This document shows, piece by piece, positions 9,964 to 19,858 of a DNA stretch of 47,344 nt. A program made the position numbers and the translations under genes. The stretch's first letter is position 1. Each line of letters begins with the position of its first letter. This DNA is from Gammaproteobacteria bacterium (GTDB lineage Bacteria > Pseudomonadota > Gammaproteobacteria > Burkholderiales > Burkholderiaceae_B): NCBI GenBank assembly GCA_018812945.1, contig JAHJCM010000170.1, forward strand, positions 1 through 47,344, written 5' to 3'. The notes under the pieces are model-generated. The model did not search any database and was not told the origin of the DNA. It saw only the letters and a program-made list of their open reading frames with translations.

Positions 9964-10243
9964 TTTTTCCCCTTTTTGTTTGCGCAACAGTTGTTACCCG
10001 CTCAAACATAGCGCCAACCCTTGTTCTTCGCAACTGTTACGTCAAGTCAAACTCAGATGCAAGGGTTTACCCTAACACCCCCCTCCAAATGGACCAACTA
10101 ATTTTAGTAAGGCCTATTCCCGCTGCTTATCCATGAATTGTTTTCAGAATCAGATCCTTAATCTTGTTACATCCCCCTTGTGGCGGAAAAAATTTAACAA
10201 ACAACCGATTGAGACCCACGCTCAATCCCATGGAGCACAACAC

Positions 10244-10795
10244 ATGAACCGATTCCAGCTTTTTGCAAAGGCCAGCTTGGCCACTTTCATTCTAGCCACT
10301 GGCAGCGCCGTATTTGCGGGCACCGCCAACGATGTACTGCCCGAAATCAAGGCAATCGCCGCGAAACCCGAGGTAATCGCTGCCGTCAAAGCCCAAAACG
10401 GAAAAGGACTGACACTGGACGCCATCAAGGCGATGGACAGCAAGTGGATCGCTGCATCAGGCGGTTTGCCAGAGGGAAAAGCCATGATGGAAAGCCCAGT
10501 GTCTAAAGCCCTGCTGGCTGCTGAAAAAGCCAAACCTTATTTCACCGAAACCATTCTGACCGACAACCAGGGAGCGAACGTAGCCATCAGTTCCATGACT
10601 TCCGATTACTGGCAGGGCGATGAGCCCAAGTTTGTAAAAGCATGGGCAGATGGCAAAGGCGATGACTACATTGCCCGTGCGAAAAAGGATGAAAGTTCCG
10701 GTGCGGTGGTTTCTCAGGTCTCGGTACCCGTGATGGAGGGCGGCAAAGCCATTGGCACTTTAACCATCGGCGTGAATCTTCAAGCCCTTCCATGA
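10244..10795 (+). CDS. Secreted stand-alone PDC/Cache-like sensor domain protein
   Basis: Signal peptide then [35 protein letters not shown]...[21 protein letters not shown], a PDC/Cache pattern; no TM or output domain after the signal peptide; paralogous to 42297..42896. Confidence 0.78.
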   Translation: MNRFQLFAKASLATFILATGSAVFAGTANDVLPEIKAIAAKPEVIAAVKAQNGKGLTLDAIKAMDSKWIAASGGLPEGKAMMESPVSKALLAAEKAKPYFTETILTDNQGANVAISSMTSDYWQGDEPKFVKAWADGKGDDYIARAKKDESSGAVVSQVSVPVMEGGKAIGTLTIGVNLQALP

Positions 10796-10805
10796 GCAAG
10801 TAACC

Positions 10806-12452
10806 ATGTCCTCCTCTTTTATGAACAAGATCATCAATACCAGCCTGAATGTTCGGCTGGGTATTGTCATGGGCATACCCATTGCGGCCTTACTCGCCTT
10901 GAGTGTGTTTGCTGTTTATCAAATTCATGCCCTAAACCAGTTCAACCAGGAAAACACCGAAAAGCAGGTTTCCCTGCTAACGCAGGTGTCCAACTTGGGC
11001 AGTAAATCAGCATTGTTGGCGCGCGAAGCCCGCAATGTGATACTCGCTGATGAGCAGGAGCGGTTTGATTTGGCCAAATCACGCATGCTGGCGCTGGATG
11101 CTGAAATTGATTTGCTGGGCCAAAGCATGCAAGCCAGCGCGCCTGCTGGCGAAACCCGCAAGCTGATCGAAACCATCAACACCGACAATTCAGCCTTGCA
11201 CACGGTGTACCAAAAAGTGATTGAACAATCCGAGTTGGGTGAAGTACAGGCTGCCACCTTGATACTGCTGGGCGAAGGAGACCCCCTGGAACAGCAGATT
11301 GACAACACCATGAATGCCTTGAACTCAAACGTGAAAAGCACCATGGAAGCCGCAGCGGTCCGAGGCGATTCCGTGTTCCAGAATGCCCTGATTACCATAG
11401 GAATTGTGTGTATCGCCATTGTGCTGTTGTGCGGTATTACGGTTGGCATTGTGGCTTCGTCGCTTCGCAAGCAAATTGGTGGCGAACCCGCCAAGGCGCT
11501 CAATGTTGTGGCTACCATGGCGCAAGGTAACCTGACTCAGTCTGTTCCGAAATGCGAAAGTGGCTCGCTAATGGACGGCATGCAACAGTTGCAAGTGCGT
11601 TTGCGGGAAATCATCAAGCAGGTGTCACAGGCCTGCGGCACTTTCAAAACCGCTTCAAGCGAACTCGTGAACGTGGCGTCGGGTTTGTCAGGTTCTGCTG
11701 AAAAACAGGCCGACAGTTCCAACGCCACTGCAGTCAGCGTGGAACAAATGAGCGCCAGCGCCAAGTCCATTTCTGATTACGCCCACAAAACCGAAGTGCA
11801 GGCCAAACTGTCGGCAGACACAGCCAAAAACGGCATGAAACTTATGCAGGCACTGCAGGGCAAAATGAATGACATGGCAGGTCAAATGCAAACCACCACT
11901 CAGGAAATTGCTGGGCTTGTAGAACGCTCTGACCGAATCAACGGTATCGTGTCGGTGATTCAGGGAATTGCCCAGCAAACCAACCTGCTGGCTTTGAATG
12001 CTGCCATTGAAGCCGCTCGCGCTGGTGAGCAAGGGCGTGGCTTCGCAGTGGTAGCCGATGAAGTACGTAACCTGGCACAGAACACCGCCACGGCCACTGA
12101 TGAAATTCGTACCTTGATCGGTGAAATTTGCACCTACTCAGAACGTTCCAACAAATCGGTGGAACAAGCGGGCGAGCACATGAGCGAAAACATGCAGTAT
12201 GCCGACAAGCTTATGGGTGGTCTTCAGGAAATTGTTCAACACTTCGAGCAATCCGTTGAATATGCGCTGGCTGTGGCCAATTCCACCAAAGAGCAGGAGG
12301 CCGCCAGCATGGATATTTCCGAGCGGGTGAGCGATATTTCAGCATTGTCGGAACAACTAAAAATGGCCAGCATGCAACTGGAGGGGCAATCCCGCCAGGT
12401 GGAAAGCATGTCGGAAGATTTGCAGCGCGCTGTGTCTTACTTCAAAACTTAA
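10806..12452 (+). CDS. Methyl-accepting chemotaxis protein with 4HB-like sensor region
   Basis: Two TM segments, four-helix periplasmic region, hairpin tip [43 protein letters not shown]. Confidence 0.95.
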   Translation: MSSSFMNKIINTSLNVRLGIVMGIPIAALLALSVFAVYQIHALNQFNQENTEKQVSLLTQVSNLGSKSALLAREARNVILADEQERFDLAKSRMLALDAEIDLLGQSMQASAPAGETRKLIETINTDNSALHTVYQKVIEQSELGEVQAATLILLGEGDPLEQQIDNTMNALNSNVKSTMEAAAVRGDSVFQNALITIGIVCIAIVLLCGITVGIVASSLRKQIGGEPAKALNVVATMAQGNLTQSVPKCESGSLMDGMQQLQVRLREIIKQVSQACGTFKTASSELVNVASGLSGSAEKQADSSNATAVSVEQMSASAKSISDYAHKTEVQAKLSADTAKNGMKLMQALQGKMNDMAGQMQTTTQEIAGLVERSDRINGIVSVIQGIAQQTNLLALNAAIEAARAGEQGRGFAVVADEVRNLAQNTATATDEIRTLIGEICTYSERSNKSVEQAGEHMSENMQYADKLMGGLQEIVQHFEQSVEYALAVANSTKEQEAASMDISERVSDISALSEQLKMASMQLEGQSRQVESMSEDLQRAVSYFKT

Positions 12453-12461
12453 AGGGCTGCA

Positions 12462-12498
12462 CTTCAGTGTGACAAATCAGTGAATCGTCACACTGAAG
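12462..12498. repeat. Perfect 12-bp inverted repeat in the MCP-phoX intergenic region
   Basis: CTTCAGTGTGAC (12462-12473) and GTCACACTGAAG (12487-12498), 13-nt loop, no U-tract. Confidence 0.8.
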
Positions 12499-12559
12499 AT
12501 TGCTTCGGAAACCAAAACTCAGTATGGCAGGTATCACAGGTTGATGTTGTTCAATCTGG

Positions 12560-13957
12560 ATGTGCGCCATGCCGTTTTCACCTGCCTTGCTTCCCAATAC
12601 CCGCCGACGCAATCTACTTAAAACCTTCTTGTACGGAGCCAGTGCCAGCACCCTTCCCTGGCTTACCGGTTGCGGCAGTGACAATCCCCCAGGTTCCGCC
12701 AGTGGCCGGGTTGGTGCCTCAGAGACCAACAGGTTTGGCGGCACAGCACTAAACAACAACCAGTTTCGATTCCGAAACATTGGCCCGTTGGGCGATCCTG
12801 ATGCCAACGGCGTGCGTACTGCCGCTGGTTTTTCCACCCGGGTAGTGGCCGTTAGCAACCTGCCGCCTGTTTCAGGCGCGACACCTTGGCATATTTTCAA
12901 TGACGGTGGCGGTGTGGTGCCCCGTGAAGATGGTGGCTGGATTTATTGTTCAAACAGCGAGATTCCAGGCTTCGGCACACTTGGTTTCACCGTACCTGAA
13001 CTGGCACCTGTTGGAAATTTGCTCGAAACATTCAGCCCCGGACTGGGCGGCGCAAGCGCCCTTGTGTTTGGCCCCGATGGCACGATTGAGGACAGCTATC
13101 GAATATTACAAAACACTACTTTTAATTGTGCTGGCGTAATAACACCCTGGAGAACCTGGCTCAGCTGCGAGGAAATCCCTACCGGTTTGGTGTGGGAATG
13201 CGACCCGTTTGGCATTCAGGCTGCGCGGCCTTTGCCCGCCCTGGGCGTGTTCAGCCATGAAGCAGTGGCCATCGACAGCGAACGTCGTGTGTTTTACATG
13301 ACTGAGGACATGCCGGATGGGCGCTTTTACCGCTGGGTTCCCACCGCAGGCGATTGGCCCGCTGGTGCCGAGCGCGCCAACATGAACCAGGGGCTGCTGC
13401 AAGTATTGAAAGTGGAGGGCGATGTGGCCGATGCATTGAATGGCCCCGTTCGCTACAGCTGGGTGAACGCAGCCAACCCAAATGCACCGCAAACCGAGAA
13501 CCGCCTGCCCGACACTGCTGTGTTCGACGGTGGCGAGGGTGTGTGGTACCAGAATGACCGCGTGTTTTTTGCGACCAAAGGTGATGACCGCTTGTGGATG
13601 TTGAACACCACGGCACAAACCATTGAGGTGGTTTACGAGATGGCCACCGCCACCGCACCCAACAACATTCTTTCTGGCGTTGACAACATCACCATGACGC
13701 CATTTGGTGAAGTGTTGGTAGCAGAAGATGGTGGCAGCATGCAAGTGGTGGTGGTGTACCCGGATGGTGTGTTGGTGCCCTTGCTGCAAATTGTTGGCCA
13801 GGATCAGTCGGAAATCGCGGGCATTGCGTTCAGCCCGGATGGCAAACGCATGTACTTCACCAGCGACCGCGGAGGCCCCAACGGGCAAGGTGGCTATGGC
13901 CTTGGATTGGGCATGCTCTATGAACTGATGATTCCCGACACACTGCCCAACGCATAA
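12560..13957 (+). CDS. PhoX-family (DUF839) phosphatase-like protein, Tat signal
   Basis: NTRRRNLLKTFLYGA Tat motif and lipobox-like LTGCGSD; WLSCEEIPTG, HEAVAIDSERRVFYMTEDM, DNITMTPFGEVLVAEDGG. Confidence 0.83.
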   Translation: MCAMPFSPALLPNTRRRNLLKTFLYGASASTLPWLTGCGSDNPPGSASGRVGASETNRFGGTALNNNQFRFRNIGPLGDPDANGVRTAAGFSTRVVAVSNLPPVSGATPWHIFNDGGGVVPREDGGWIYCSNSEIPGFGTLGFTVPELAPVGNLLETFSPGLGGASALVFGPDGTIEDSYRILQNTTFNCAGVITPWRTWLSCEEIPTGLVWECDPFGIQAARPLPALGVFSHEAVAIDSERRVFYMTEDMPDGRFYRWVPTAGDWPAGAERANMNQGLLQVLKVEGDVADALNGPVRYSWVNAANPNAPQTENRLPDTAVFDGGEGVWYQNDRVFFATKGDDRLWMLNTTAQTIEVVYEMATATAPNNILSGVDNITMTPFGEVLVAEDGGSMQVVVVYPDGVLVPLLQIVGQDQSEIAGIAFSPDGKRMYFTSDRGGPNGQGGYGLGLGMLYELMIPDTLPNA

Positions 13958-13992
13958 GCAACATACACACAAAACTTTCAGGAATACCCACC

Positions 13993-15732
13993 ATGTCAGG
14001 TCCACGCCGCAAACGCAGTCGAATTCAAAAACGCCCGGGCATCACGCGCCGCTCATTCCTGAAAGGTTTGGGCATTGGCACAGCTGGAGTCACCGGTCTA
14101 AGCCTGTTGCAGGGTTGCGGCAGCGACAACAACAGCGGCCTGACCGATGGGCGCACCAGTCCCAATGAGGAAACACCTACGCAGAATGTGCAGTTTTTGC
14201 ACAGCGTGGCCAGTGGAGACCCGGCTTTTGACAGCGTGGTGCTGTGGACCCGAATTACCCCGGAGAACACCAACCGCACCGTGGCGGGACGACTCGATGT
14301 ATTCAAGGATGAAGCGCTGACCATGTTTGTGAAGTCGATGGACTTTCAAACCACTGCCGCGCAAGACTTCACAGTGAAGCTGATTTGCGATGGGCTGGAA
14401 CAGGACACCGTTTATTTCTACCAATTCCGCAGCAACGGAAAAACAAGCCCGCTGGGCCGCACCCGCACAACGCCCGCCGCTGGCAACAAGCGCCCCCTGA
14501 ATTTTGGCGTGGTTAGCTGCTCCAGCCTGGCCCATGGCTTTTTCAATGCCTATGCCAAACTGGCCGAGCGCGACGACATCGACGCCATTATTCACCTGGG
14601 CGACTACATTTACGAGTATGGCAACGGCCAGTACGGCAATGTCCGCGAGTATGAACCGGCGACGGAAATTATCACTCTATCCGACTATCGCACCCGTCAC
14701 GCCCAATACAAGCGAGACGAAGACCTGCAAAAGCTTCACGAGCGCTTCCCGTTCATCACCATTTGGGACGACCACGAATCCACCAACAACTCCTATCGCG
14801 ACGGCGCAGAAAATCACACCGAGGGTGCAGAAGGTGTGTGGGAAGAACGCAAGGGTTTTGCACAACGCGCCTACGATGAATGGATGCCGATTCGCCTCCC
14901 GGAGCCTGGTAACCGCGCCAAGATTTTCCGCCGGGTGCAGTTTGGTGACATGGTCGACATGTTCATGCTCGACACGCGCCTGTTTGACCGCGACATTGAA
15001 GCCGCCACTCCAGTAAATCCCACCGACGGCGTGGCCAGCCAGCCCGACCGCACCATGATCGGTGAAGAACAATACAACTTCTTGATCAACGGCATGCGCG
15101 CATCGCAAGCACAGTGGAAGCTGATTGGCAACCAGGTGGTGTTTCACCAGTGGATCATCAAACCCGGTTTGAACAACCCCGCACCTGCGCAATTGGGCGA
15201 GTTGCTTGCGCCGTCGGGCCTGAATGGCGACGCCTGGGATGGTTACAGTGCCGAGCGCCAGCGCATCATCAATGCTATGCGCGGTGATGATGGTGGCGAT
15301 CCCATCAACAACGTGGTGATTTTGACCGGCGATGTGCACACCGCCTGGGTGGCCGACATCACGGATAACCCCAACCAGCCGATTGATGCGGTGGGCGGCT
15401 ACAATCCGATTACCGGGCAAGGCAGTGTGGCCACTGAATTTGTGGTGACCTCCGTCACATCGCCAGGCCTTGACCTGCCCAATCAGATCATTGAAGCCAT
15501 TCGCCTGACCAGCCCGCACATTAAACACGTGAACGTGACCGAACGCGGTTACAGTGTTCTGCGCGTGGCCGAGGACAAAACCACCTGCGAATACTGGGCA
15601 GTCAGCACCATCCTGGAACGCGGTGGTTCAGAAAGCCTGTCCGCCACATTCGAGGTGGCCGATGGCGCAAACCGCATTACCCCACAGGGCATCTACCCAG
15701 TGGATGTCGTCACAGGCCTGTTGGGTGTTTAA
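13993..15732 (+). CDS. phoD: PhoD-like alkaline phosphatase D, Tat signal
   Basis: RRSFLKGLGIGTAGVTGLSLLQGCGSD; SVASGDPAFDSVVLWTRITP; HLGDYIYEYG; TIWDDHESTNNSYRDGAENH; ILTGDVHTAWVAD. Confidence 0.9.
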   Translation: MSGPRRKRSRIQKRPGITRRSFLKGLGIGTAGVTGLSLLQGCGSDNNSGLTDGRTSPNEETPTQNVQFLHSVASGDPAFDSVVLWTRITPENTNRTVAGRLDVFKDEALTMFVKSMDFQTTAAQDFTVKLICDGLEQDTVYFYQFRSNGKTSPLGRTRTTPAAGNKRPLNFGVVSCSSLAHGFFNAYAKLAERDDIDAIIHLGDYIYEYGNGQYGNVREYEPATEIITLSDYRTRHAQYKRDEDLQKLHERFPFITIWDDHESTNNSYRDGAENHTEGAEGVWEERKGFAQRAYDEWMPIRLPEPGNRAKIFRRVQFGDMVDMFMLDTRLFDRDIEAATPVNPTDGVASQPDRTMIGEEQYNFLINGMRASQAQWKLIGNQVVFHQWIIKPGLNNPAPAQLGELLAPSGLNGDAWDGYSAERQRIINAMRGDDGGDPINNVVILTGDVHTAWVADITDNPNQPIDAVGGYNPITGQGSVATEFVVTSVTSPGLDLPNQIIEAIRLTSPHIKHVNVTERGYSVLRVAEDKTTCEYWAVSTILERGGSESLSATFEVADGANRITPQGIYPVDVVTGLLGV

Positions 15733-15792
15733 AGGTTTCTAGGGTAAGATCCGGGCTGTTTCGTTGTCCATCAACCGAGTCCGGATCCCCAA

Positions 15793-16710
15793 GTGCCTCT
15801 GTCAAAAATCCTCCCAGCCCCAGTCATTGGCATACTCACTGTTGCCCTAATGAGCCTATGTATTACCTTCTGGTTCATCGTGATGTTCCCATTTATCCTG
15901 TTGCGCCTTGTGCCGGTGTACAGGCTGCAACGCTTGGCGTCGAACTGCTGTGTGCAAATTGCAACCTGGTGGGTAGGCTCGGACAAGCAACTTTACAAAC
16001 TGCTGCACGGTCAACAGGGGCAAGTTGAAATTCACGGCGACTTCAAACCGCACAGCAGTTATCTGGTGATCAGCAACCACACTGCCTGGGCCGACATTGT
16101 GGTCTTGTTCGATGTGCTGCATGGCCATGCGCCTTTTGGCCGGTTTTTTCTGAAGAAAGAACTGATTTGGGTTCCCATTGTGGGCGTGGTGTGCTGGGCC
16201 ATGGATTTCCCCTTCATGAAGCGCCACAGCCGTGCTGCCATTGCACGCAACCCGGTGCTGGCCAGCCAAGACCTGGAAACCACCCGCAAAGCCTGCGAGG
16301 TATACAAGGAAAGCCCGGTCACCGTGATCAACTTTCTGGAAGGTACACGATTTACCCCGGCCAAAAAAGCCAAAACCAAATCGCCCTACACCCACCTGCT
16401 GGGCCCCAAGTACGGTGGCTTGTCAGCTTCGCTAAACGCCATGGGCGAGCAATTTGAAGGCATGGTCAATGTGACCATCGCCTATGGCCCCAGCCACGGC
16501 AACATCACGTGGAGCTGGCTGTGTGGGAAGCAACCCAATATGCAGGTACATGTTGAAATTCTGCCCATTCCTGCCGACATGATCGCAGGCGACTTTCGCA
16601 ACGACCTGGAATTCAAGAACCGGTTTAAAACCTGGATTGGCAACATCTGGACCCTGAAAGACGAACGCCTCGCGGAGATGCGCCGCAAAGCCGGACACAC
16701 TTCACCGTGA
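15793..16710 (+). CDS. 1-acyl-sn-glycerol-3-phosphate acyltransferase-like protein (PlsC superfamily, YihG-like), GTG start
   Basis: ISNHTAWADIVVL (HX4D-type), FFLKKELIWVPIVGVVCWAMDFPFMKR, VINFLEGTRFTPAKK. Confidence 0.85.
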   Translation: MPLSKILPAPVIGILTVALMSLCITFWFIVMFPFILLRLVPVYRLQRLASNCCVQIATWWVGSDKQLYKLLHGQQGQVEIHGDFKPHSSYLVISNHTAWADIVVLFDVLHGHAPFGRFFLKKELIWVPIVGVVCWAMDFPFMKRHSRAAIARNPVLASQDLETTRKACEVYKESPVTVINFLEGTRFTPAKKAKTKSPYTHLLGPKYGGLSASLNAMGEQFEGMVNVTIAYGPSHGNITWSWLCGKQPNMQVHVEILPIPADMIAGDFRNDLEFKNRFKTWIGNIWTLKDERLAEMRRKAGHTSP

Positions 16711-16780
16711 ACCACACCAGCACCGGCTTGACAGGTTTGTTAAACTACTCGAATTGCAGTCAAACGAAGTGATCTCCCCA

Positions 16781-17125
16781 ATGCGCACCCGCTGGTTCCA
16801 ACACATGCTGATCGCGCTGGCCGTGCTGGCTACGCAATGGGCAGGGCTCGCCCACGGCATAGAGCACCGGGACAGGCTGCAAGCAGAATCGCACGGCCAC
16901 GCACACAGTCACAATAGCAAACACGCTGCCGCCAGCGATTTACTGCATTCCTGCCTGCTGTTCGATGGCCTTGCCACCGCACAGGCTGCGGTTTCCAACC
17001 CACCCTCCAGCTGCGCATCGCCACTGCTGGCCCAACTGGGCATTCAAAGCAGTGCGGTCGCAGCGCCCAGAAATACCCTGTTCGCGCAACGGGTGCGGGT
17101 GCGCGACCCACCCAGTTTTTCCTGA
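16781..17125 (+). CDS. Small His-rich exported protein (DUF2946-like), upstream of TonB receptor
   Basis: Signal peptide followed by HGIEHRDRLQAESHGHAHSHNSKH; ATG at 16781 inside ORF 16754..17125. Confidence 0.6.
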   Translation: MRTRWFQHMLIALAVLATQWAGLAHGIEHRDRLQAESHGHAHSHNSKHAAASDLLHSCLLFDGLATAQAAVSNPPSSCASPLLAQLGIQSSAVAAPRNTLFAQRVRVRDPPSFS

Positions 17126-17218
17126 AGTAAACAATCCCCTTCATTTTTTGTCGCTTTCCGAGCCCTTGTGTTGTCAAAACCGGGCCGGACAGCGGCGTGC
17201 TGTATTTCAGGAAAAAAC

Positions 17219-19279
17219 ATGAACAAATCCCAATTTCAGCGCCGTGCGGTGGCGCTGGCCAGCTTGCTTTTTATTGCACAAACCCAAGCCCTGGCCCAAG
17301 AGGCCTTGCTTGAATCCGTGGTGGTCACCGGCACAACCGAACAAGCAGAATCCATCACCAAACCTTTTTCAATCATTACCGCCGATGAGCTGAATGCCAA
17401 TGGCGCCAGCACCGTGGGCGAGGCATTGCGCTATCAACCGGGAGTGTCCGCCACAGGTTTCGGCCCCAATTCAAGCCGCCCTATCGTGCGTGGCCAAGAC
17501 TCTGACCGAATCAAGATCCTGCGCAATTCAGCCGCCACGGTTGATGTGTCGGCACTCAGCTTCGACCATGCCCTGCCCGTAGATCCCTTCGCATTGCACC
17601 AGGTTGAAATCCTTCGTGGCCCTGCTGCGCTGGCCTATGGTGGCAATGCAGTCGGCGGTGTAGTGAACCTGGTCGACCAACGTATTGCACGCACGCCTGT
17701 TCAAGGCCTTCAAGGCGAAATCAACTTGCTGGGTGGCGGCGCAGCCGATCAAACTGCCGGCGGCTTTAAGCTGGATGCCGGCTTGGGGCAGGGCGTCAGC
17801 ATTCATCTGGATGGATTCAAACGAACCACGCGCGACCTTGAAACCCCCACCTTCACTGATCCAGACGGAGTGACCGGAGACCGGGTACAAAACTCATCCT
17901 CGAAATCCGATGGCGCAGCCATTGGTGCATCGTTTCAAACCGGCAATGGCTATATTGGCGTGTCGGCTGAACGTTACAACAACGAATACGGTGTTCCGAA
18001 ATCGCTCGATGTGCGCATTGGCATGGAAAGCGAACGCTATGCACTGGAAGGTGAGCAAAATTTCAACAATGCTGCCTTTAAACAAGTGAAATACCGCCTG
18101 GCCAAAACCGATTACCAGCACCAGGAATTTGAAGACGGCGCGCCGGCCACCCTGTTTGTGAATGATGGCGTGGACGGCCGCGTGGAAGTGGCCTTGCAGC
18201 CGTTTTCAATTGCGGGCATGAACATCAACACCAGCACGGGCGTGCAGTTTGAACGGACCGATTTTTCGGCGATTGGGGATGAAGCGTTTGTGCCCAGCAC
18301 CAGCACCGATCAAACCGGGATCTTCACCATCTTCCGTGCCAGCCGCGGGCAGGAAAACAGTGGGGTATTCGAATTCGGTCTGCGTGGAGACCAAGTGGAT
18401 GTGAATGCAGCCACCAGTGGTTTATCGCCCTTAAATGGCCCTGTCGCGGGCGCCGGTGTAGACGCGGGCCCTGGCATTAACCGCAGTTTCAGCCCTAGTT
18501 CCGTTTCCTTGGGCTATACAGCGCCTATTGGCAACGGCTGGTCGCTGGGTGGTTCAGTGTCTCGGGTGGAGCGCGCGCCCTCTAGCTTCGAGTTGTATGC
18601 CGACGGCGTGCATGTGGCCACGGATGCCTACGAGAAAGGCAATCCGAATTTGCAGGAAGAACGCGGCCGCCACCTGGAATTAACCAGCACCTGGGCACAA
18701 GGTGAATCCAAATTCAATGCCACCGCCTTCGCAAGCCGATACAGCAATTACATTGCCTTGATTGGACGCACAGGTGCCGATGCCGAATTTATTGAAGCGC
18801 CCGGAGAACCGCCCATTCAAGTGTTCGACTTCACAGCGGTTCCCGCAGAATTTCAAGGCATTGAACTGGGGTACCAAACCGCCTACGCCATGGGTGCCGG
18901 CAAGCTGCAGCCGTCCATTCAATACGACCTTGTACGTGGCAAACGCACCGATGGGGGCGGCAACCTTCCGCGCATCAGCCCGCAACGTGTGGTGGCCAGC
19001 GCCGCTTATACACAAGGTGGCTGGACCGTTACGCCTGAACTGATTTGGGTCAGCGACAGCAAAGCGGGTGCGGGCGATGTTGAAGTGGATGGTTACGAGT
19101 TGGTGAACTTGCGAATCGGCAAAGCATTCACCTGGGGCCGCACCGGTGGCGAAATATTCGCCAACCTTCAAAACCTGACTGATGAGCTGGCGTTTTCAGC
19201 CACAACGCTGAACACCGTGCGCGGTTATACGCCGCTGGGCGGGCGCTCTGCGCTGGTGGGTGTGAAACTGGCCTTCTAA
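17219..19279 (+). CDS. TonB-dependent outer-membrane receptor, ZnuD-like
   Basis: Signal peptide; TonB-box-like ESVVVTGT; plug SRPIVRGQDSDRIKILRN and VEILRGPAALAYGGNAVGGVVNLVD; C-terminal ...ALVGVKLAF. Confidence 0.88.
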   Translation: MNKSQFQRRAVALASLLFIAQTQALAQEALLESVVVTGTTEQAESITKPFSIITADELNANGASTVGEALRYQPGVSATGFGPNSSRPIVRGQDSDRIKILRNSAATVDVSALSFDHALPVDPFALHQVEILRGPAALAYGGNAVGGVVNLVDQRIARTPVQGLQGEINLLGGGAADQTAGGFKLDAGLGQGVSIHLDGFKRTTRDLETPTFTDPDGVTGDRVQNSSSKSDGAAIGASFQTGNGYIGVSAERYNNEYGVPKSLDVRIGMESERYALEGEQNFNNAAFKQVKYRLAKTDYQHQEFEDGAPATLFVNDGVDGRVEVALQPFSIAGMNINTSTGVQFERTDFSAIGDEAFVPSTSTDQTGIFTIFRASRGQENSGVFEFGLRGDQVDVNAATSGLSPLNGPVAGAGVDAGPGINRSFSPSSVSLGYTAPIGNGWSLGGSVSRVERAPSSFELYADGVHVATDAYEKGNPNLQEERGRHLELTSTWAQGESKFNATAFASRYSNYIALIGRTGADAEFIEAPGEPPIQVFDFTAVPAEFQGIELGYQTAYAMGAGKLQPSIQYDLVRGKRTDGGGNLPRISPQRVVASAAYTQGGWTVTPELIWVSDSKAGAGDVEVDGYELVNLRIGKAFTWGRTGGEIFANLQNLTDELAFSATTLNTVRGYTPLGGRSALVGVKLAF

Positions 19280-19294
19280 GGCAAGGCTGGGCAT

Positions 19295-19858
19295 TTAGTG
19301 TTTGTGATCACCGCCGCCACCATGGCTGTGGTGGTCACCTGCTGCATTCTGGCTTGCCACCGCTTTCACCGGCATTTCAATTTTGCTGCCATCGGCTTTC
19401 TCAAATTGCAGGCTCAGTTCAATTTCCTGGCCAACCTCAACCGGTGCGGTTAAAGCCATCAGCATCACATGGTAGCCACCCGGCTTGAGCTCCAGCGGTT
19501 CGCCTGCCTTCATTTCAATGCGCTCGGCCATGCGCATGCGCATGATGTCGCCGTCCATTTTCATTTCATGCACTTCAGCAATTTCGGCGGCCGGGGTGGC
19601 CACGCCAACCAAGGCCATGGGTTCCTGACTGGTGATGGTCAAATAGGCACCAGTGGCGTCCTGCTCGCCCACAGTGGGGCGCACCCAGGCGTTCTGAACC
19701 GAAATTCCGTCTTGCACCTGCACGGGTGTTGTCGCCTGCTCTGCTACAGCAGGCGCATCGTGAGAATGGCCCGACTCTGCACCATGGTCATGATGTTCAG
19801 AACAGGCTGCCAAAGCCACCGCGGCAGACAAAACCGCCAAATGAATCATTTTCTTCAC
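19295..19858 (-). CDS. Copper chaperone PCu(A)C-like lipoprotein with His-rich termini
   Basis: Lipobox LAACSEHHDHG; VQNAWVRPTVGEQDATGAYLTI; metal-ligand pattern HEMKMDGDIMRMRMAERIEMKAGEPLELKPGGYHVMLM; tail GDHHSHGGGGDHKH. Confidence 0.9.
   Translation of the reverse strand: MKKMIHLAVLSAAVALAACSEHHDHGAESGHSHDAPAVAEQATTPVQVQDGISVQNAWVRPTVGEQDATGAYLTITSQEPMALVGVATPAAEIAEVHEMKMDGDIMRMRMAERIEMKAGEPLELKPGGYHVMLMALTAPVEVGQEIELSLQFEKADGSKIEMPVKAVASQNAAGDHHSHGGGGDHKH

Noticed and set aside
13106-14005. 299-aa ORF antisense to the PhoX-like gene
   Set aside because: Lies opposite a well-supported CDS; composition looks like codon-bias shadow and no family motif seen.
14677-15528. 283-aa ORF antisense to phoD
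   Set aside because: Antisense shadow of a strongly supported PhoD CDS.
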